64,000 nucleotides of DNA from Henckelia pumila (lineage: Eukaryota; Streptophyta; Magnoliopsida; Lamiales; Gesneriaceae). Positions within the stretch are counted from its first letter, which is position 1. Each line of letters opens with the position of its first letter. Below are positions 20,861-30,868 of the stretch, one piece after another. The translations under genes and the position numbers were made by a program. A model generated the notes under the pieces. The model ran no database searches, was not told where the DNA came from, and saw only the letters and a program-made list of their open reading frames with translations. The stretch covers positions 96,118,151 to 96,182,150 of the forward strand of contig NC_133120.1 of NCBI RefSeq assembly GCF_033568475.1, in the 5' to 3' direction.

Positions 20861-22718
20861 ACACGTTGATTGATTGATATAGAGTCATGAAACCTGATAC
20901 GTGCATGTGTGTTTCTAACCATAAGAAACAACCGACATGGCGACACAGGTGTAAGATAAACGATATCCAGCTACAACATATAGCATTAACAAAAATAGAG
21001 GGTGGGATTAAAATTCAAAATGCAAACTTGGTATAATCCATCAACAATCTGTATTTGACCTTTTACACCCACATTTTTTATGAACGATTCCCACATACCA
21101 TACAGGCTAGATAGAATCCTGCTTCTGGAAAAAATGAATATGAAAGCAGAAACAATCAAGATAACGTTTACAATAACAACTGTCAGCCAGCAATTTATAT
21201 ATATAAACTGAAATAATCATCACAATGAGACGTAGAAAAGATTTAAACTGTCAATTTCATCCACAATTTTTCACAGCATTTTTCATGACAAAAACAAAAA
21301 AAAAAATTATATGAAGACGCAAATATCACCATATTCAGAGGAATGTGCCAATTGTGTTTTCAACAACTTCAAAGAAAACAGAACCTGTCTACAGCTCCAG
21401 TTTTTACAATCCTTTAAAGATTAAGATTTAAGCATTCAGTAATTAGCATTGCAAGTATTCCTCAATCATCTCATTAAACAAAAATACCCGTACTCAAAAT
21501 CAGGAAACTATTTATAGATCATCAATATAATCACTGTGTACAAGGAAAGATATCATGGTGATTGATTTTCATAAAACACATTAAATTTGCCCTCTGCCTG
21601 GCACAACCAACATTATTATCCTCGAGAAAGGGCAGCCCCATTGTCACATTTTATTTAAAATTGCATTTTCCCAGCTCTCTTTAGTAGCTGGTAAAGTGTT
21701 TTTAACAAGTAACTCCTAATGTTTCAAAAAAAAAAAAAAAAAAAAAAAAAAAACAAGTAACTCTTAAGTCTCTAACTGTAGTCTGACATTACAAGTGAAA
21801 AGCACGGAAATGGAATGAAGAAAACTTCATTAGTATTGGCCCTATTTCTCTAGAGGACATTCAAATTCAATATTGGCTCTCAGTTTCACTTGCACAAAAT
21901 TCCACCCGTCTGCCATAGTCCCATACCATTTGGTTCGATTCTCTTCTCGGAAATGCTTTCAAGACCACTACTTAAACTAAAAGGCCAAGTGGACCTACAG
22001 AATAAAGGTAGTGGAAATGCAATTTCAACTGGTAAAGTGTTTTTTTACAACTCTTAAGTCTCTAACTGATAGTCTGACATTACAAGTGAAAAGCACACAA
22101 AATGAATAAAGAAAATTTCATTAGTACTGGCCCTATTTCTCTAGAGGACATTCAAATATTGGCTCAGTTTCACTTGCACAAAATTCCACCCGTCGGCTAT
22201 AGTCCCATGCCATTTGGTCGATCCTCTTCTCAGAAATGCTTTCACCCCCACTGCTAAAACTAAAAGGCCAAGTGGACCAACAGAATAAAGAGAGTGGAAG
22301 CATACAAGCTTTGAATCCGGATGTATCATAAGGAAGGCTGTAACTTGTTCGAGTTAGCTCATTGGGTAAGAAAAGAGTAATTTTGTTGGCTTAGTGTAAG
22401 TGAAATGGTGCATACACCATGAACAAACCCATAACAAAAGCCAAACAACAATAGAGTTTATCAGAATGAACTTACCACAACAGAAGTATTAACTGGAAAC
22501 CAACAAAAATAAAAATCAAACCAAACCATATATAGCATAAAACACTTGGAACTTAAAGCTTACTACTTAAATAGAACAGTCTGAAGATTATAACCAAAGT
22601 TAACAGGTGATAAATACCAATGATAGTAAACTAGAAACTTAAAAGAGGATTCCACCACTAGCCTGATAATAACTACTAGAACAACACAGGCATGAACCAA
22701 CAAGTCATTCACAATTCA
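20861..22718. other. Intergenic; 3' flank of the GeBP-like gene
   Basis: No gene found. It holds an imperfect tandem duplication (21688-22290) with a poly(A) insertion, and otherwise plain AT-rich sequence. The part nearest 22719 is the 3' UTR side of the minus-strand GeBP-like gene. Confidence 0.5.
21688..22290. repeat. Imperfect tandem duplication of about 300 bp
   Basis: Copy 1 (21688-22028) and copy 2 (22029-about 22290) share ordered blocks: CTGGTAAAGTG, AAGTCTCTAACT, TAGTCTGACATTACAAGTG, CCCTATTTCTCTAGAGGAC and AAAAGGCCAAGTGGACC. Copy 1 carries an extra poly(A) insertion (21716-21751). Non-coding. Confidence 0.75.
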
Positions 22719-23879
22719 TTAATTGGTAGACTTCAAAACATCCAATACGAGCTTCGTCTGTGCACGCAACAGGTCCAGCTTCTTCAGATGGAGCTCCACC
22801 TCCTCCTGTCTCAGCTTTCTCCACTCTCTTGCACCCTCCAGTTTTTTGTCTCCCTCAAAAAATTCTGCCCCAACCCTCAAAATCCTCTCCTCTACCGTCT
22901 CATTACTGGAAATCGATTTCTTATATCCCAAAATGTTAAATTCATCATTCTCATCCTCCAAACACTTCCCTTCCTTAGAATGCACATCTCCAACTGCATT
23001 ATCATTTGTGTTCGAATTCTTTCTTGCAGCATTCCCATTCGCCTTTGGACTCCCGACTGCCTTTTCAACCCCAGTTTCTTTGCCCTTCTCACTTCCCCAG
23101 ACAATCTTTGACAATTCGTAAGCTTTCTGCTCGTGGGGCTTTGAAAAGGTCATATCTTTACCCACTTTCTTCTCTTTGATCTTGTTATTCACGTACTTTT
23201 TTTTCAGCCTCCTGATTTTATCCTGTAACTGAGCTCTAGTCACGTCCACATGCAGATTTTTCTTAATGAAATCGTGAAAAGCATTCAAATCAGCAACCGG
23301 ATCGGATCTCTTCTTCTCCGCATATTCGACCATGCCTTCAAGAACAACAATCTCGTCATCCTGGCTCCACAACCTCTGAAAAAGTTGTTTCTTTGTCTCC
23401 TCAACGGATTTCTTAACCGAACTCTCAGATTGGGGTTCCGGTTTCTTCTTCGACCTCTTGCTTTCCTTGTCCTCCATCTCTTTCTCTTCCGCGGGGCGTT
23501 TTGCGCCAGTGGATTTAACAGGAGTTGAGGAGCCTGCGGCGTTGGGTTTAGATCTCGGCTTTGCAACAGATTTCTGCGGGCTATCCATGGGTTTGGAGGC
23601 GAGGGGTTTGACTTCACGGTTGGGTTCCTCGGAGTCCGATTCGGATCCGGATTCTTCATCGTCGGAAGAAGATGGAGGCTGGGGATTTGGAGTGGTCGGA
23701 AGTAGGGTTTTCTTGGGTGCAGCAGGCGCTGGCAAGGGCTTCTTGAGAAATTGAGACTTGCCCTGTTCGGGTTCAGAGTCAGATTCGGAGGATCCATCTT
23801 CAGACGAACCTTCGTCTCCTTCGTCGTCGGATTCAGTTTCGGACTCGACGGGCTTCTCGGGCTGCCGATTTTTGGCCAT
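22719..23879 (-). CDS. GeBP/STOREKEEPER-like DNA-binding protein
   Basis: An intronless frame of 386 residues. The N-terminal 165 residues are disordered: alternating Glu/Asp/Ser acidic blocks (12-40, 71-86) and a basic Lys/Arg stretch with a nuclear-localisation look (KRPAEEK 127-133, SKRSKKKPE 140-148). The conserved GeBP domain (DUF573) spans about 166-262, starting FQRLWSQDDEIVVLEGM and ending YELSKIVWG. The C-terminus (about 333-386) has spaced Leu residues in a likely coiled coil. GeBP/STKL proteins are plant-specific nuclear regulators linked to cytokinin and sugar responses (family knowledge). No intron is usual for the family. The start is the first ATG after a CT-repeat leader. Its exact paralogue is not assigned. 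Confidence 0.93.
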   Translation of the reverse strand: MAKNRQPEKPVESETESDDEGDEGSSEDGSSESDSEPEQGKSQFLKKPLPAPAAPKKTLLPTTPNPQPPSSSDDEESGSESDSEEPNREVKPLASKPMDSPQKSVAKPRSKPNAAGSSTPVKSTGAKRPAEEKEMEDKESKRSKKKPEPQSESSVKKSVEETKKQLFQRLWSQDDEIVVLEGMVEYAEKKRSDPVADLNAFHDFIKKNLHVDVTRAQLQDKIRRLKKKYVNNKIKEKKVGKDMTFSKPHEQKAYELSKIVWGSEKGKETGVEKAVGSPKANGNAARKNSNTNDNAVGDVHSKEGKCLEDENDEFNILGYKKSISSNETVEERILRVGAEFFEGDKKLEGAREWRKLRQEEVELHLKKLDLLRAQTKLVLDVLKSTN

Positions 23880-23885
23880 CTTTGC

Positions 23886-23916
<31 letters not shown>

Positions 23917-23938
23917 TAATTGAGAACTAGTTTATAAC
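23886..23938 (-). promoter_or_regulatory. CT-repeat leader and TATA-like element of the GeBP-like gene
   Basis: The plus-strand GA run at 23886-23916 is a (CT)n tract in the transcript leader, ending 6 bases before the ATG. TTATAAAC on the minus strand lies at about 23931-23938, which is close for a TATA box and therefore uncertain. Confidence 0.4.
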
Positions 23939-24259
23939 CGGAAATTACAAATACAATTGATAATAGATTTTATCTCATTATTTACATATTTATATGGACG
24001 CGTCTATTGAAATTCCCTCGAAAGGTAAATCGCCGTCGATAATCATAAAATAGGGCCCATTATAATATATGGACTATAGAGAAAAATATCAGATTTATTT
24101 AAAATTTTTGAAAATTAATAATTTTTTTAAAAAAAATTCGACGTTTTTATTAGTTAATTAACTTTAAATATAATTTTATTAGTTTTGAATGAAGTAATTA
24201 ATTGTAAATAAATTACAAATAAAGTTTATAATTGCAAATTTAGAGTGATCAAACCATCA

Positions 24260-24660
24260 GCCATAATTCTTCTGCTCCACTAATATGCTACACTCCATGC
24301 TTCACCAATCAATCGAGTGACACATGTATTTTATCTTTAATTTTTGTAATTGACTTGTTAATTACTAAAAACAAAACCTATTATATATCTTTCCTAAACA
24401 ACCTTTCTTATATGAACAAAATCATTCCAAAAACAGAATGATTTTTAATTCCACACGAACATAAAAAAGATTTTTTTAAAAAAGTAATGTATTCAAAAAA
24501 AAATTAATTATTAGCACAGAGAGACTCAAAAATTTAATTTATCTGAATGAATTTATTTTTTTTATATAATTAGATGTATCATCATAACAATAAAAAAATT
24601 TAAAAACACAAAATGAAAAAAAATAGAATAGAACCTCATCGAGGGGTGATCCAGTAATGT

Positions 24661-24722
<62 letters not shown>

Positions 24723-25230
24723 GATAAAAATACCAACATAGTTAACCATTAGAGGTTAACATAGAGAATCAGAGTCCAGAGATGTCAAAAAAATTTAAAT
24801 TTATCCAAAATTCCACTTTTCATTAACAAAAACATCATACAATAAAAATCGGTTAACTACATTAAAAAAAAATATATATATATAATAGAAAACGTATCAA
24901 AAAGATACCTAAAAAATATTCAATCCCGACAAATTTTTATTTATTTTTATTATGATATATATATAAATTACATAAAGAAAATAATTTAAGGATTAATTAG
25001 GTTTTTTTTAGTTCAAAGATGGCAAAAGATGAATTTGTTTTGATTGATTTGGTAAATATGGGAGAGAATAAATGGGTGGAGAATTTATTAAGATTTTGTT
25101 TGCTAGAAAATAGGAAGTAAAAATATTCCTAAAATAAAATTGTATGAAATCAATCAAAGTACATGTGTCAACCATTTAGTACATGGAGCATAGAGTGCTG
25201 CATCAAGATGGAGCAGAGGAATCTTGGCCC
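24260..25230. mobile_element. Mutator-like non-autonomous element with long terminal inverted repeats
   Basis: The first and last 75 or so bases are imperfect inverted repeats. Both, read inward, contain TTCYTCTGCTCCA, then a CACTCYATGC block and GACACATGTA. The flanks are AAACCATCA (24251-24259) and AAACCAACA (25231-25239), a 9-bp duplication with one mismatch as expected for Mutator-like elements. No coding region was found. An (AT)n run (24663-24719) lies inside. Exact termini are uncertain by a few bases. Confidence 0.65.
24663..24719. repeat. (AT)n microsatellite
   Basis: About 28 uninterrupted AT dinucleotides, inside the Mutator-like element. Confidence 0.95.
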
Positions 25231-25239
25231 AAACCAACA

Positions 25240-26487
25240 TAGGTGCTCCCTCTTTATAATAACAAGTCACCGTGACATATGCGATACGTGTCTTGTAAAT
25301 ATATAATTTGGTAAAGACTCTAACTTGATAAGGTGCAGGCAGAAAAAATTTTAATTTGACAGTGAAGAAAAAATGGAAGAGAAAGAAGAATGTTAGATGA
25401 AAAATCGAAGAAAAAGTGGGAGGAAATAAGACATGATAGTTTTTTTTAGTGTGGGGGGTATAATAGAAATATTAAGAAAATTTGTCATGAAACCAAAAAC
25501 AGTTTTTCTAGGGTACACACACTTAATAAGATAGTAAAGATAATACTAGCGTCTTTGCACATGTAATACGTGTACATATATTGTTTGTATTTTAAAATAT
25601 TATATTTTGTGAGATGAAAAATTGATGAAAAAAACTTGATTTTATTTTAAAATAGAGAATAAATCGACCAAGTTATAAGAAAATTAATTGAAAATATATA
25701 AAATTAATTGTATTTAATAAGGGTAAATTTGGATTAATGGCATTTTACAAACGTAAATATGAAAGTTTACAAAAATATACCAAAAATAGTTATTATAGTA
25801 CTCTCTTGCTTTATTATAAAGTAATAAATATAATAATAGATAATATAACATAATATATGCGATTCAATTATTCAGTTCTTATTATCACGGTTTTGCATTT
25901 CCTCACTTTCGTCATTTTGAATGATTTTGATGTCCCTAAAAATATATGAGTCTAATCCGACCCGAACCCAATAACACATGATCTTAGAAGGGTACTATGA
26001 GACCATCAAACCCTATTTTATGAGGAGCCCATGTTGTAATAGTCCAGTCAGGATAAAAAAACAATGGTTTGAAGCTCAAGCCCTAACTGCAAAGGCTCAT
26101 TGGGATGAGCTTTATCTAGGCACGGTAAAAGCCCGATCGAGCCCAATAATCTAAAAGTCGGGATAAAGTAAATATTTGAGGATCTTTATCATATAAAGAT
26201 AAGCTATGCCCAATTCTAGATATGATCAGATATTAAATCGGCGCAAGAGTTTTAACCACCATTATGATAGAGTCCTGCCTACTTATGCCTACTAACTTGA
26301 GCCCTAACAGGAAATCTACTGCAAAAGGTAATTCACCCCTCTAGTCTCTATAAATACATATATTATTTATGGCTTTACACATTTACCTTTGCTCACACAT
26401 CAATCACACATATTCTCTTGTTCTTTTACTTTTGTTATATTCTTCATCTTCTGAGCTAAGATGAGCTAAGAGATGTGCTAAGAAGCT
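25240..26487. other. Intergenic, no gene found
   Basis: AT-rich to 25900. From about 25930 to 26480 the sequence changes character (ACCCGAACCC, GGCACGGTAAAAGCCC, then CTCTATAAATACATA at about 26345). It could be a solo LTR or other retroelement piece with a TATA box, but I could not find termini. Confidence 0.4.
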
Positions 26488-26504
26488 AAGAATGAGCCTA
26501 GGAG

Positions 26505-26769
26505 CCCACATGGGGATAGATGAGTTGGTAAAACCTGAGGTGACGTGAAAAAATATTCTCCAGCGTTGCTGGTTTGATCCTCGTGTGAAGCATATTCCTT
26601 GCTGAAATATTTTGGGTGTATGCTCTAGGGGTTGAGTCATGTTGCTCCATCCTTCAGGTCTCTGCCGCTCGTGCACATATCTCGATTTAACCTGATCATG
26701 AGTCAATGGGTCTCTGACTCATGAGTCATGTGAAATGAGATTCCCTTCGGGATCAACCTTTTTTTTTTT
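26505..26769 (+). mobile_element. tRNA-derived SINE with 17-bp target-site duplication
   Basis: The tRNA-like head has a degenerate box A, TAGATGAGTTGG (26517-26528), and box B GGTTTGATCC (26571-26580). The body ends in an 11-base T tail (26759-26769). The flanks AAGAATGAGCCTAGGAG (26488-26504) and AAGAATGGGCCTAGGAG (26770-26786) are a 17-bp duplication with one mismatch. The 265-bp length fits a plant SINE. Non-coding. Confidence 0.88.
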
Positions 26770-26786
26770 AAGAATGGGCCTAGGAG

Positions 26787-27410
26787 TTGGGGAGGTTAGG
26801 AGGTACTACAAAGGTGGGGATGAGTTAAGGATGATGATGACGAAGGAGAGTAGTTAGGGAAGAGAGTACCTGGGTGGACAAGTCTTTATCCTAACCTTCC
26901 TCTAGAGGGCGAGGCCCCATAGCTTAAACCATCCAAGGGCGAGGCCATGCTTTGGATCGCCCAAGGAAGGCGAGTTTTGGATGAAGAAGTGCGTGAGCTA
27001 CACGCACTTGGTCCCTACGAAAAAAAATAGTCCTCTACATCTCTCCCTATAATTATCGGGCTTAGTCATTTCATTTGGACATATTCACTTTCAATTCGAG
27101 GGGGTCAAGCTCATCTTTTTTTTATTAGTTCAGATCTCTGACTTAAGAGTCAGAGAGGCTACGCCATGATACCCTCCCAATCCCCTCTAACACTATTTGC
27201 TTGGCTTCAAATTCACTTTGGACTTGGCGCATTGGGCTTAGGTTGGATTCTTACTTTTGCATTGGACCCCCCAATTTTCAGGAGTATCATTCTACAATAC
27301 AAATACTTCCAAGGTAATGCAAGCTCATGGTTTATTGGAAATGCATTGAAGTTAGAATGAACCATTAATGTAACATGTGCAGTGGAATGACATCAATACA
27401 TGCAATCAAA
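26787..27410. other. Intergenic, no gene found
   Basis: Contains repeated GGCGAGGCC words (26909-26952) and a small palindrome CTCTGACTTAAGAGTCAGAG (about 27136-27155). These may be retroelement debris. No coding feature is supported. Confidence 0.4.
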
Positions 27411-27425
27411 ACTTGGTTACTGCCG

Positions 27426-27589
27426 CTTGTCCAAATTGATGGAATAGTTAAACTCTTGGCCAAAGGTCAAAAGATCGATTCCCCCTACCTACATTTTTCT
27501 TGAACTAGTTTATCACACGAGACTTGCTTAGTGTGGTTTACATGGCTAACATAGTTTGCAGGTTATTGTGTTAGTCTGAAAAAAAAAAA
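27426..27589 (+). mobile_element. Short tRNA-derived SINE with 15-bp target-site duplication
   Basis: A 164-bp element. Exact duplications ACTTGGTTACTGCCG lie at 27411-27425 and 27590-27604. The tRNA-like head has a box A-like TGATGGAATAGTT near 27438 and box B-like GATCGATTCC (27473-27482). The 3' end is TTAGTCTG followed by an A tail. It differs in sequence and tail type from the SINE 660 bp upstream, so it is a second family. Confidence 0.85.
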
Positions 27590-27604
27590 ACTTGGTTACT
27601 GCCG

Positions 27605-27956
27605 GTTGCGCTACCAGTTTGTCTAGTATACATCGACCGATTACGATTACGAGTCCCATAGTCATTTAAAGAGAGAAACCAAAAAACTTGCAGTGTTCAG
27701 AAGCAATTGAGAAGCCAAAATATGTGTAGCATGTTTAACAGTTCATGAAATCTTTGCTAATATTTGGACATACTTTCGGTACAAAATACCATGTTCGAGC
27801 ATCAACCTGGAACATCGAATGAGGGTTTCAGCAGTGCAAATTCAAACACGCTATTTGCTTTGGAGAAAATTCTTGGAATTGCATATAAGACATAAAGAGT
27901 ATCTGATAAGACTCGAAATAAAATCTTACAACATTCATGTACACAGCTAATTCATT
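27605..27956. other. Intergenic; 3' flank of PSBQ
   Basis: No feature beyond the 3' untranslated side of the minus-strand PSBQ gene. Confidence 0.5.
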
Positions 27957-29128
27957 CTAACCAATCTTGGAAAGAACATCATTCAGTGTTGATACAGTCT
28001 CAGCATAGTACTTCTCGGCCTCGGGGCTGCTCTTGATCTTTGCGGCATGGTCCAGCTGATACAGAAACAAGAACAAAGAGACAAAAGATTTAGTCGGGCC
28101 GGGGTTTAATAATAACCCTGCATATATGATTAATAAAACAGTTAAAGAGTTTCGGCCTTACGTTGCTGATGGTGTTGAAAAGCTTTCCAGTAAGGTCTTT
28201 CAGTGATTGTTTCTCTGCTTTGGATGGCTTGGCGGAAATGATGGTGTTGAGGTCATAACGAAGTAACGAAGCCTTTAGACGAAGGTCCATTTGGACGTAA
28301 GGCCAAGCTTTCTTGTCGATGAAAGACTTCACATTTACTATGTCTTTGGCAGACTCCTTAGCACGAACTGCAGCTTCAGCTGGTGCCAGCGGCTGAATGT
28401 AAAACCGCTCCTTGAGAGGCAAATCCGTGTCTCTTGCCTGGTCAGAGTTCAAAGTTCCGGCTGAAATCCACATGGTACCATTAGTCAGTCGGATTGAAAT
28501 TCAATTCGAAATAATTTCCAGAACGGATCCAGGAATCAGAGTTTGGGTGGAATTAGATCGATGCTTTGAATCATTGTTTTCTGATGTGGTCACTGGTCAG
28601 CATACTAGTTCAATATTTTTATCAAACACTTGGCTAATTATATTTGCTACCTAGCTAATAATTCTGATTTCGCCACAGTTAAGCCAATTTCTCCAGTAAA
28701 AAATATCTTTGTTTTGTTATATACACAGGTAAAGTTGATCCGTCTCGATCCCCGGTTTAAAAGGAAGTTAGTCCACGGAAATATACATCTGCTAAATATA
28801 CAGATGCTAAATAGTACTACTTACGCAGCCCTCCGGATGGTGGCGGCGGCGGTCCAATCTTAATGGGCTTGGCTTCGATGGCGAGAACGGCTTGAACAAA
28901 AGATCCTGAAGTAATACCAGCCGCGACAAGACCCAAGGCGGCGCGGCGGCTGGTGATCTCAGTCTCGGTCTGCAGGTTGGCTTTAACAGCGAACCCCGGA
29001 GTGGCCAGGGCAACTTTGCTTGCGCCAGCTCCATTCAATCGGCTCGAGCCACTGAGCTGAAGGCTACCTTCCAGGACGACTTGAGACGCGCCGCGCAGGC
29101 CAGCCATAGACGCCATAGCTTGAGCCAT
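27957..29128 (-). CDS. PSBQ: Photosystem II oxygen-evolving enhancer protein 3 (PsbQ)
   Basis: Three exons, 28825-29128, 28162-28460 and 27957-28055, with GT-AG introns and phases that add up to 234 codons, give 233 residues, the usual PsbQ length. Residues 1 to about 50 are a Ser/Ala/Gly-rich chloroplast transit peptide. A twin-arginine thylakoid signal follows ([12 protein letters not shown] at 60-71, hydrophobic core, then AxA-like VLAIEA). The mature lumenal protein begins near 85 with [26 protein letters not shown] and the four-helix region ending [11 protein letters not shown]. PsbQ binds the lumenal face of photosystem II and stabilises the manganese cluster at low calcium and chloride. 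The sequence appears intact. The start is the first ATG ([10 protein letters not shown]). Confidence 0.97.
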
Positions 29129-29260
29129 CTCCTTTTCACTTCCTTGCTCTCAAGAAATTCGCAGGCACAAATAAGCGAAGTATAATCTGATAAAGTCGTG
29201 TTTGTGATGTAGAATGCGTCTTATCCGACTTCGGATATGATCCTGGCCAATCAGTGTTTG
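29129..29260 (-). promoter_or_regulatory. PSBQ promoter with I-box and CCAAT-like elements
   Basis: On the minus strand the region contains GATAAG (29220-29225), an I-box core typical of light-regulated photosynthesis genes, a second GATAAAG nearby, and ATTGG (CCAAT complement) near 29249. Light regulation is known for this family; the assignment of these motifs is inference. Confidence 0.4.
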
Positions 29261-29511
29261 AGAGTTTGACAATTAGGATTTGGTTCTCTCTGGGGCAATA
29301 GGATTTCGACACGTGGATTACTAAAGATTTTATTTATCACATATTTTTTAGATTAGATAGATAGTCTGAATTTTGTTACCTTGCGAGACTATTTGGATAT
29401 TTATGCATGGTCCGCGTAGCTGAATTAAACAATTGAAAAATATCTTATTATGGATGTCATTGGCTAGAGGAAAATAATCAAATATGACACCAAGAATATA
29501 AATTTTTTCCA
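29261..29511. other. Intergenic, no gene found
   Basis: Distal promoter side of PSBQ, up to the left duplication of the hAT element. Nothing is recognised. Confidence 0.5.
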
Positions 29512-29519
29512 ATAATGGT

Positions 29520-29849
29520 TAGGGCTAGGGAAAAATACCAAAATACCGTCATACCACATGTATCGTACCAAAAAAAACCGTAAATACTGTACTGAAATTT
29601 TCGGTATCGGTATCGGTATATGATTTGCAAAATTTCGGTATTTCGGTATATCGAAAAAATATTTAAAAATTCGATATGCACGGTATCGGTATACCAACTT
29701 TTTAAATATTTTTTAAACTAGTTTTTAAAAGAAAATGTCGGTATACACGGTATCATACCGATACCGTACCGAATTTCAGTATATCGAAATTTTCAGTACA
29801 ATATACGATATTCGTTGAATACCGCGATATACCATAACGACCAACCCTA
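29520..29849. mobile_element. Small non-autonomous hAT element
   Basis: An exact 8-bp duplication ATAATGGT lies at 29512-29519 and 29850-29857. The termini are TAGGGCTAGG and CCAACCCTA (short imperfect inverted repeat TAGGGYTRG). The 330-bp body consists of many GGTATACCG and CGGTATCGGTAT words on both strands and can fold back extensively. Duplication length and termini fit hAT. It is unrelated in sequence to the hAT element at 20334-20852. Confidence 0.85.
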
Positions 29850-29857
29850 ATAATGGT

Positions 29858-30421
29858 ATTGTTGAGAGAAGGCATCAAAACGAGTGGACTAGAAATCATA
29901 ATCACTCACTCCCAAAATCTGATCATATATTATTTCTTATTATATTTAAAATTATTTTATATTATGCAAAGGGTAAAGTTAGATTATAATTGTTTTTGTA
30001 ATATTATTAACATTGTTTCTTGTAAAAGTGATGAAGTACAATGATTTACTTGTTTTGGAAACATATATATGTTGTAGAGTAGAAGTCATCCAAATATAGG
30101 TACACATAAAAGTTATTGGAAAAATAAAATTTACGAATAAACTTTTTTATCTCATTTTTATTTAATTTATTCAAAAAAAAAATTATTATTATTTTTTCAA
30201 AAATTAGGTAATAAGGTGCATTAATAAAAATAAATAAAAAATGCTACTAAACGTAGAAACTATATTATATATTTGGAATAAACGAAAAAATAAATGTAGC
30301 TTATATATTTGGGATGGAAAGGCACTAATAGAAATTAATTATCAAGCGGAGGCACATATTGTATAATAGGAGGCTAGAAGTAATTGATCCCTATAATTAA
30401 TTTATAATCTTTTATGGAATG
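29858..30421. other. Intergenic, AT-rich
   Basis: No feature is supported between the hAT element and the copia LTR. Confidence 0.5.
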
Positions 30422-30426
30422 AAATC

Positions 30427-30703
30427 TGTTGTGATAAAGTAAAAATTAATGGTAAAAAGTAAAAACTCTAAAACTCAAAATATATCAAACTCTACATTTT
30501 ATAATATTTTTCTCTCAACTCAATTGTATTTTTCATCATAAATGAAGACCTATTTATAGATCCACATTTGAGATTAGTCCAAAAATAAATACATCATCAT
30601 CTACATCATCACACACTAATTTTCCACATTTTACAACTCAATATTCAACATTCAACATTCAATATTCAACATAATATTAATAATAATAATATATTTTTCA
30701 ACA
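30427..30703 (-). repeat. 3' LTR of the minus-strand copia element
   Basis: A 277-bp LTR with TG...CA ends, next to the polypurine tract. Its outer (U3) end holds a tandem of ATTCAACATTCA-type words. Confidence 0.93.
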
Positions 30704-30868
30704 CTCCCCCTTGTGATGATGATCGTGATATGATGACTGTCTTCATTACGTGTTTTATACTGCCTCGTTAAAAACCTTACTAGGAAAAACCCAATGGGAT
30801 AAAAATCATAGTAAGGGAAAAAGAGTGCAGCCACGTAAACTCCCCCTCATGTTAACATGAGTGATTCT

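Noticed and set aside
22692-23797. Several frames overlapping the GeBP-like gene
   Set aside because: Low-complexity Ser/Pro/Asn translations of the acidic and basic repeats of the real minus-strand protein in other frames.
25930-26480. A solo LTR or TRIM element
   Set aside because: Sequence style and a TATAAATA-like box suggest it, but I found no TG...CA ends or duplication.
26517-26580. tRNA gene
   Set aside because: Only box A/B-like pieces are present, with no cloverleaf; the target duplications and tail show it is a SINE head. The same applies to 5102-5157 and 27438-27482.
27166-27360. A 64-codon plus frame with hydrophobic residues
   Set aside because: In retroelement-like debris, without a promoter or recognisable family.
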